Shown here: positions 61,307 through 64,000 of the stretch, piece after piece
How the letters are laid out: each line of letters opens with the position of its first letter
Numbering within the stretch: the first letter of the stretch is position 1
Source of the DNA: CBDDKW01 sp965230425
GTDB lineage: Bacteria > Pseudomonadota > Gammaproteobacteria > UBA1113
Reading direction: 5' to 3'
Length of the DNA stretch: 64,000 nucleotides
Assembly: GCA_965230425.1 (NCBI GenBank)
Contig: CBDDKW010000024.1
Coordinates: 62,001 to 126,000 of the forward strand
Program-made: the position numbers and the translations under genes
The notes under the pieces: model-generated
The model's database searches: none
What the model was told of the DNA's origin: nothing
The model's input: only the letters and a program-made list of their open reading frames with translations

Positions 61307-62163
61307 AGCAATGCTTCCTCTGCCTGGTCCATAAATGTTTGTGCTTGTTTCGCCTCTGCTTCTAACACAGTAAATGGTGGGATAGTATCATCCCATTCGA
61401 CGACGGTAGGGATATTACCAAAACGTTGTAATGCTTGTGCATATAAATCCCAAACTGGTTCATGGACTTTTGCCCCATGATTATCAAATAAGTAATCTTG
61501 TTTATCGGTAAAGCCTGCCAAGTGAAATTGTTTCACACGGTCAGTATTAATATGATTTAAATAAATAGTAGGATCAAATTGATGGTTGTGAGCGCTAACA
61601 TAGATATTATTCACATCTAATAAGATATAACAATCAGCTCGCTCAGCAATAGTATTAATAAATTCCCATTCAGTCATTTCACTACACTCATACTGGAGAT
61701 AACTAGAAACATTTTCAATGAGAATTTGGCTATTTAAAGTCTCCTGCACCTGTTGGATACGCGTCACCACATGGTCAAGCGCTTCTTCGGTATAAGGTAA
61801 TGGCAGTAAGTCAGGTAAATACTGACCTTGAGTAGATGACCAACACAAATGATCAGAAATCCATGCCGGTTCAATGCGATCAGCTAATTGCTTAATGCCT
61901 TGCAAGTAAGTTTGATTCAGAGGGTCAACAGAGCCTATAGATAAGCTCACGCCATGTAATACCATGGGATAGTGTTCTCTGATAGCTGTAAGATACTGTA
62001 AGGCTGGGCCACCTTGAACTAAGTAATTATCAGTTAAGGTTTCAAACCACGGAATCTCAGGACGATATTGTAAGATATGCTGATAGTGACAGGCACGTAA
62101 ACCAACGCCTGCACCTTGAATGGTTGCAGGCGTTGGTGTCGTATTTTCAGTTAATTGAGACAA
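61297..62163 (-). CDS. MNIO (DUF692) family multinuclear iron oxidase, bufferin maturase (BufB/HvfB-like)
   Basis: 288 residues, TIM-barrel enzyme. Candidate metal ligands are visible along the sequence: His70 (LHGVSLSIGS), His105 (SDHLCWS), Glu150 (LIENVSSYLQY), Asp183 and Asn185 (LLDVNNIYVS), His192/His194, His214 (QFHLAGF), and Glu258 (VVEWDD). It matures the precursor encoded directly upstream (stop and start adjoin at 62163/62164). Family members turn Cys residues into heterocycles such as thiooxazoles or oxazolone-thioamides using Fe and O2. Confidence 0.92.
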   Translation of the reverse strand: MSQLTENTTPTPATIQGAGVGLRACHYQHILQYRPEIPWFETLTDNYLVQGGPALQYLTAIREHYPMVLHGVSLSIGSVDPLNQTYLQGIKQLADRIEPAWISDHLCWSSTQGQYLPDLLPLPYTEEALDHVVTRIQQVQETLNSQILIENVSSYLQYECSEMTEWEFINTIAERADCYILLDVNNIYVSAHNHQFDPTIYLNHINTDRVKQFHLAGFTDKQDYLFDNHGAKVHEPVWDLYAQALQRFGNIPTVVEWDDTIPPFTVLEAEAKQAQTFMDQAEEALLCC

Positions 62164-62463
62164 CTATGAGTTACCATTTTGGCTATCTTGGCCGCCCGGT
62201 GTTGTACTACCATTAACTAATTTATCGCAGGTACCTTTGGGTAAATATAACCATTCATTTTTATCACCGCTGGTTTTAGCTTGACCATGACAGCTATGAC
62301 CCGTACCCGGACCACCACAGTCATTCATGCCAGCTTTAGCTACACCATAACACTTTTCCATTTGTGTATGGCTTGCGGCTACAGCTTGTGTTGAAGCAAC
62401 GGCTAAGCCTGAGCTAACAACGGCTGTTAACGCTAAATTCACTAATTTTTTACGTTTATCCAT
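62164..62463 (-). CDS. Bufferin-type RiPP precursor (DUF2282/BufA1-like)
   Basis: 99 residues. Signal-peptide-like N-terminus (about 1-30, ending AVAA) then a small domain with four Cys (Cys38, Cys49, Cys58, Cys79) spaced KCYG, NDCGG, HSCHGQ and GTCDK, and KNEWLYLPKG, the hallmark of DUF2282 precursors. Ends in a Gly/Ser/Asn-rich tail. AAGGGG precedes the ATG. In the studied BufA1 type the central Cys (here 49 and 58) are modified and the peptide binds copper in the periplasm. Confidence 0.9.
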   Translation of the reverse strand: MDKRKKLVNLALTAVVSSGLAVASTQAVAASHTQMEKCYGVAKAGMNDCGGPGTGHSCHGQAKTSGDKNEWLYLPKGTCDKLVNGSTTPGGQDSQNGNS

Positions 62464-62601
62464 GAGTATTACCCCTTATACTGTTAAAGAATATGAAGAA
62501 ATTATGCAAGTTACCGGTATAGTATTTGCCATCGTCGGCATTATTGCAAGTAAAGCACAGTCTCTTTTAGAAACCCTGCGGTCATAAGCAAAAACACCCT
62601 G
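62464..62601 (-). promoter_or_regulatory. Upstream region of the bufferin precursor gene
   Basis: 138 bases between the DoxX gene and the precursor gene. It contains the AAGGGG ribosome site and some TTGCAA/TTGCAT boxes, but no -10 partner at a normal distance, so a dedicated (possibly ECF-type) promoter is possible but not shown. Confidence 0.3.
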
Positions 62602-63075
62602 TTAATCTGACGCTTTGAATTTATACCCAAATTTTCTGTTTAATAAATAATCTAAAGATAATTTGCCATGACCATGGAACATGAGCAACATCAGGATCAA
62701 CCCCCAATTAATATGGTCGGCTAACCCCTCTGCCCCTGCCGGTGTGAATAATACAGGGTATGAGATCACTGCGATAACGTTAAACATAAAGAAGACAAAA
62801 ATAGTCGGGCGTCCGCCTAAGCCTAAGACGAGTAATACAGGCAAAAGTAATTCAAAACCTGTACCAAGCACAGCGGCATAATAAGGTGATAAAATAGGTA
62901 CACTAAATTCATAGGTAAATAAAGTCAGGGTAGAATCCCAGCTCATCAATTTGAGCCAACCAGCTTTAAAGAAGACATAAGCAACCCAACAGCGGGCAAT
63001 GAGCTCACCCACGGGTGTTAAAACATCAAAGATTTTATTGATAGGCTGAAAAACTGCAATCAAGAATTTTTTCAT
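62602..63075 (-). CDS. DoxX-family membrane protein of the bufferin locus
   Basis: 157 residues from the ATG at 63075 (AAGGG upstream); the frame opens 17 codons earlier. Four hydrophobic segments (about 25-40, 60-85, 90-110, 120-138) with ELIARCWVAYVFFKAGWLKL and GTGFELLLPVLLVLGLGGRP typical of DoxX. A DoxX member is a common companion of DUF692/DUF2063/DUF2282 genes and may take part in peptide handling or redox; its role is not established. Confidence 0.82.
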   Translation of the reverse strand: MKKFLIAVFQPINKIFDVLTPVGELIARCWVAYVFFKAGWLKLMSWDSTLTLFTYEFSVPILSPYYAAVLGTGFELLLPVLLVLGLGGRPTIFVFFMFNVIAVISYPVLFTPAGAEGLADHINWGLILMLLMFHGHGKLSLDYLLNRKFGYKFKASD

Positions 63076-63162
63076 TATGCCCTTACCTACTATTCGCCAT
63101 TTGTATAAGCGTAGTGTATAGAGCAAAAATTATCCAGATAAAGGCTTGAGCTTAAAAAAGGA

Positions 63163-64000
63163 TTAAGTTACCGCCTTAATGGATAAATCCACACTGCCCG
63201 CAGAATGGGTAATGCAACCTACAGAAATGTAATCAACACCGGTCTCGGCAATCGCGACAATCGTATCTGCAGTAATACCGCCAGAAGCCTCGGTTGGCAT
63301 ACATCCACGGCATTTATCAACGCAGGCTTTTAAGCTGGCTAATGACATATTATCCAGTAACACACGAGTCACCTTAGCTGTTGCCTGCTCTAGGATAATA
63401 CGCAATTCTTCTTCATTACGTACTTCGACAATAACCGGTAAATCATTATTCTCAGGTAAATAACTAAGCGTTGCAGTCATACCGCCGAGTAAATCAATAT
63501 GAGTATCTTTCAACATCATGGCATCATATAAACCCATACGGTGATTCATACCGCCACCACATTGCACGGCATACTTTTCTAAATGTCTCCAACCTGGTGT
63601 GGTTTTACGTGTATCAAGAATGTGTGCTGGTGTGTGTTTGATTAATTCTACTAAGCTAGCCGTCTTGGTAGCAATGGCACTTAAGCGCTGCAAAAAATTT
63701 AATATCACCCGTTCTGCCATCATCAATGTTTGTGTATCGCCACTCATGCGCATGACCACATCCCCTGGCATAATTGTATCACCATCTTGGCGATACATTT
63801 CTACCGTGATCGCCTGAGAGAATTTAGCAAAAATTCTTGGCACTAAAGGCAAACCGGCAATAATAATAGGCCCGGCATGTTTTGAAATGAGCTGGGTAGC
63901 CCCAGAAGTTTTACTATCACTAAATACTAATGCGGACGCAGCATCAAAATAGGGAGCGCCCATATCTTCAGCCAACGCAAGCTCTATGAGTGTGTCGTCA
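63163..64000 (-). CDS. nadC: Quinolinate phosphoribosyltransferase, N-terminus cut by the window
   Basis: 279 codons visible; the gene continues past 64000, so only the N-terminal residues are missing. Converts quinolinate and PRPP to nicotinate mononucleotide in de novo NAD synthesis. ILDTRKTTPGWRHLEKYAVQ and GGGMNHRMGLYDAMMLKDTH are the active-site segments with the conserved Arg, His and Lys; EASGGI near the end fits the phosphate loop. The ALAEDMGAPYFDAAS region is a divergent form of the usual EDxGxGDxT. Separated by 87 bases from the DoxX gene. Confidence 0.96.
   Translation of the reverse strand, partial: DDTLIELALAEDMGAPYFDAASALVFSDSKTSGATQLISKHAGPIIIAGLPLVPRIFAKFSQAITVEMYRQDGDTIMPGDVVMRMSGDTQTLMMAERVILNFLQRLSAIATKTASLVELIKHTPAHILDTRKTTPGWRHLEKYAVQCGGGMNHRMGLYDAMMLKDTHIDLLGGMTATLSYLPENNDLPVIVEVRNEEELRIILEQATAKVTRVLLDNMSLASLKACVDKCRGCMPTEASGGITADTIVAIAETGVDYISVGCITHSAGSVDLSIKAVT

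Overview
The window looks like a chromosomal segment of a moderately AT-rich gammaproteobacterium. This rests on the tRNA-Tyr-Gly-Thr-tufB-tRNA-Trp-secE-nusG-rplKAJL-rpoBC order running straight into rpsL-rpsG-fusA-tufA and the S10/spc/alpha ribosomal clusters, on two nearly identical tuf genes, and on the family types around them. The orphan regulators, host-effector-like unknown proteins and toxin modules at both ends resemble what is found in amoeba-associated or host-associated lineages (Legionellales-like). That placement is inference and not proven by the sequence.

Layout. Positions 1-9600 are accessory DNA: an hcp gene with a LysM-like cargo protein and a partial membrane protein that fit a type VI secretion effector/immunity set; two paralogous hybrid histidine kinases whose receiver-coding 3' ends are about 97% identical; a SemiSWEET-like PQ-loop protein; two unrecognised membrane proteins; and a RelE-like toxin/XRE antitoxin pair with a visible promoter and operator palindrome. 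Positions 9660-42270 are one uninterrupted minus-strand housekeeping block of about 32.6 kb: tRNA-Tyr, tRNA-Gly, tRNA-Thr, tufB, tRNA-Trp, secE, nusG, rplK, rplA, rplJ, rplL, rpoB, rpoC, rpsL, rpsG, fusA, tufA, rpsJ through rpmJ, then rpsM, rpsK, rpsD, rpoA and rplQ. Candidate promoters, attenuators and terminators can be seen at the classical operon borders: rpsQ/rplN for S10/spc, rpmJ/rpsM for spc/alpha, rplL/rpoB, and rpoC/rpsL. The rplJ leader carries a tandemly duplicated stem-loop.

Positions 42451-51567 hold one 3038-residue secreted adhesin. It has 22 Ig-like repeats of exactly 104 codons with no indel between them, then a cadherin-like domain, two further beta-rich segments, RTX calcium-binding repeats and a type I secretion C-terminal signal. 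Positions 51700-59170 mix housekeeping and accessory genes: dtd, an alpha/beta hydrolase, a split SpmA/SpmB pair, a 513-residue unknown, a decayed gene fragment, an MNT/HEPN pair with the RX4HXY motif, a small unknown, an orphan LuxR-type regulator and a LapG-like periplasmic cysteine protease that might process the adhesin. Positions 59350-64000 hold a Bcr/CflA-type MFS exporter, a bufferin-type RiPP locus (precursor peptide, MNIO enzyme, DUF2063 partner, DoxX membrane protein) and the 3' part of nadC, which runs off the window.

How parts may work together: the ribosome/RNA polymerase block is a growth-rate-regulated supply unit. The adhesin and LapG-like protease may form a surface attachment/release system. 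The bufferin locus probably handles copper or another metal stress in the periplasm. The toxin modules (Hcp cargo, RelE/XRE, MNT/HEPN) sit in the variable flanks. Most likely under-described items are the Hcp-linked cargo/immunity pair, the gene-converted kinase pair, the exact-period adhesin and the duplicated rplJ leader structure.
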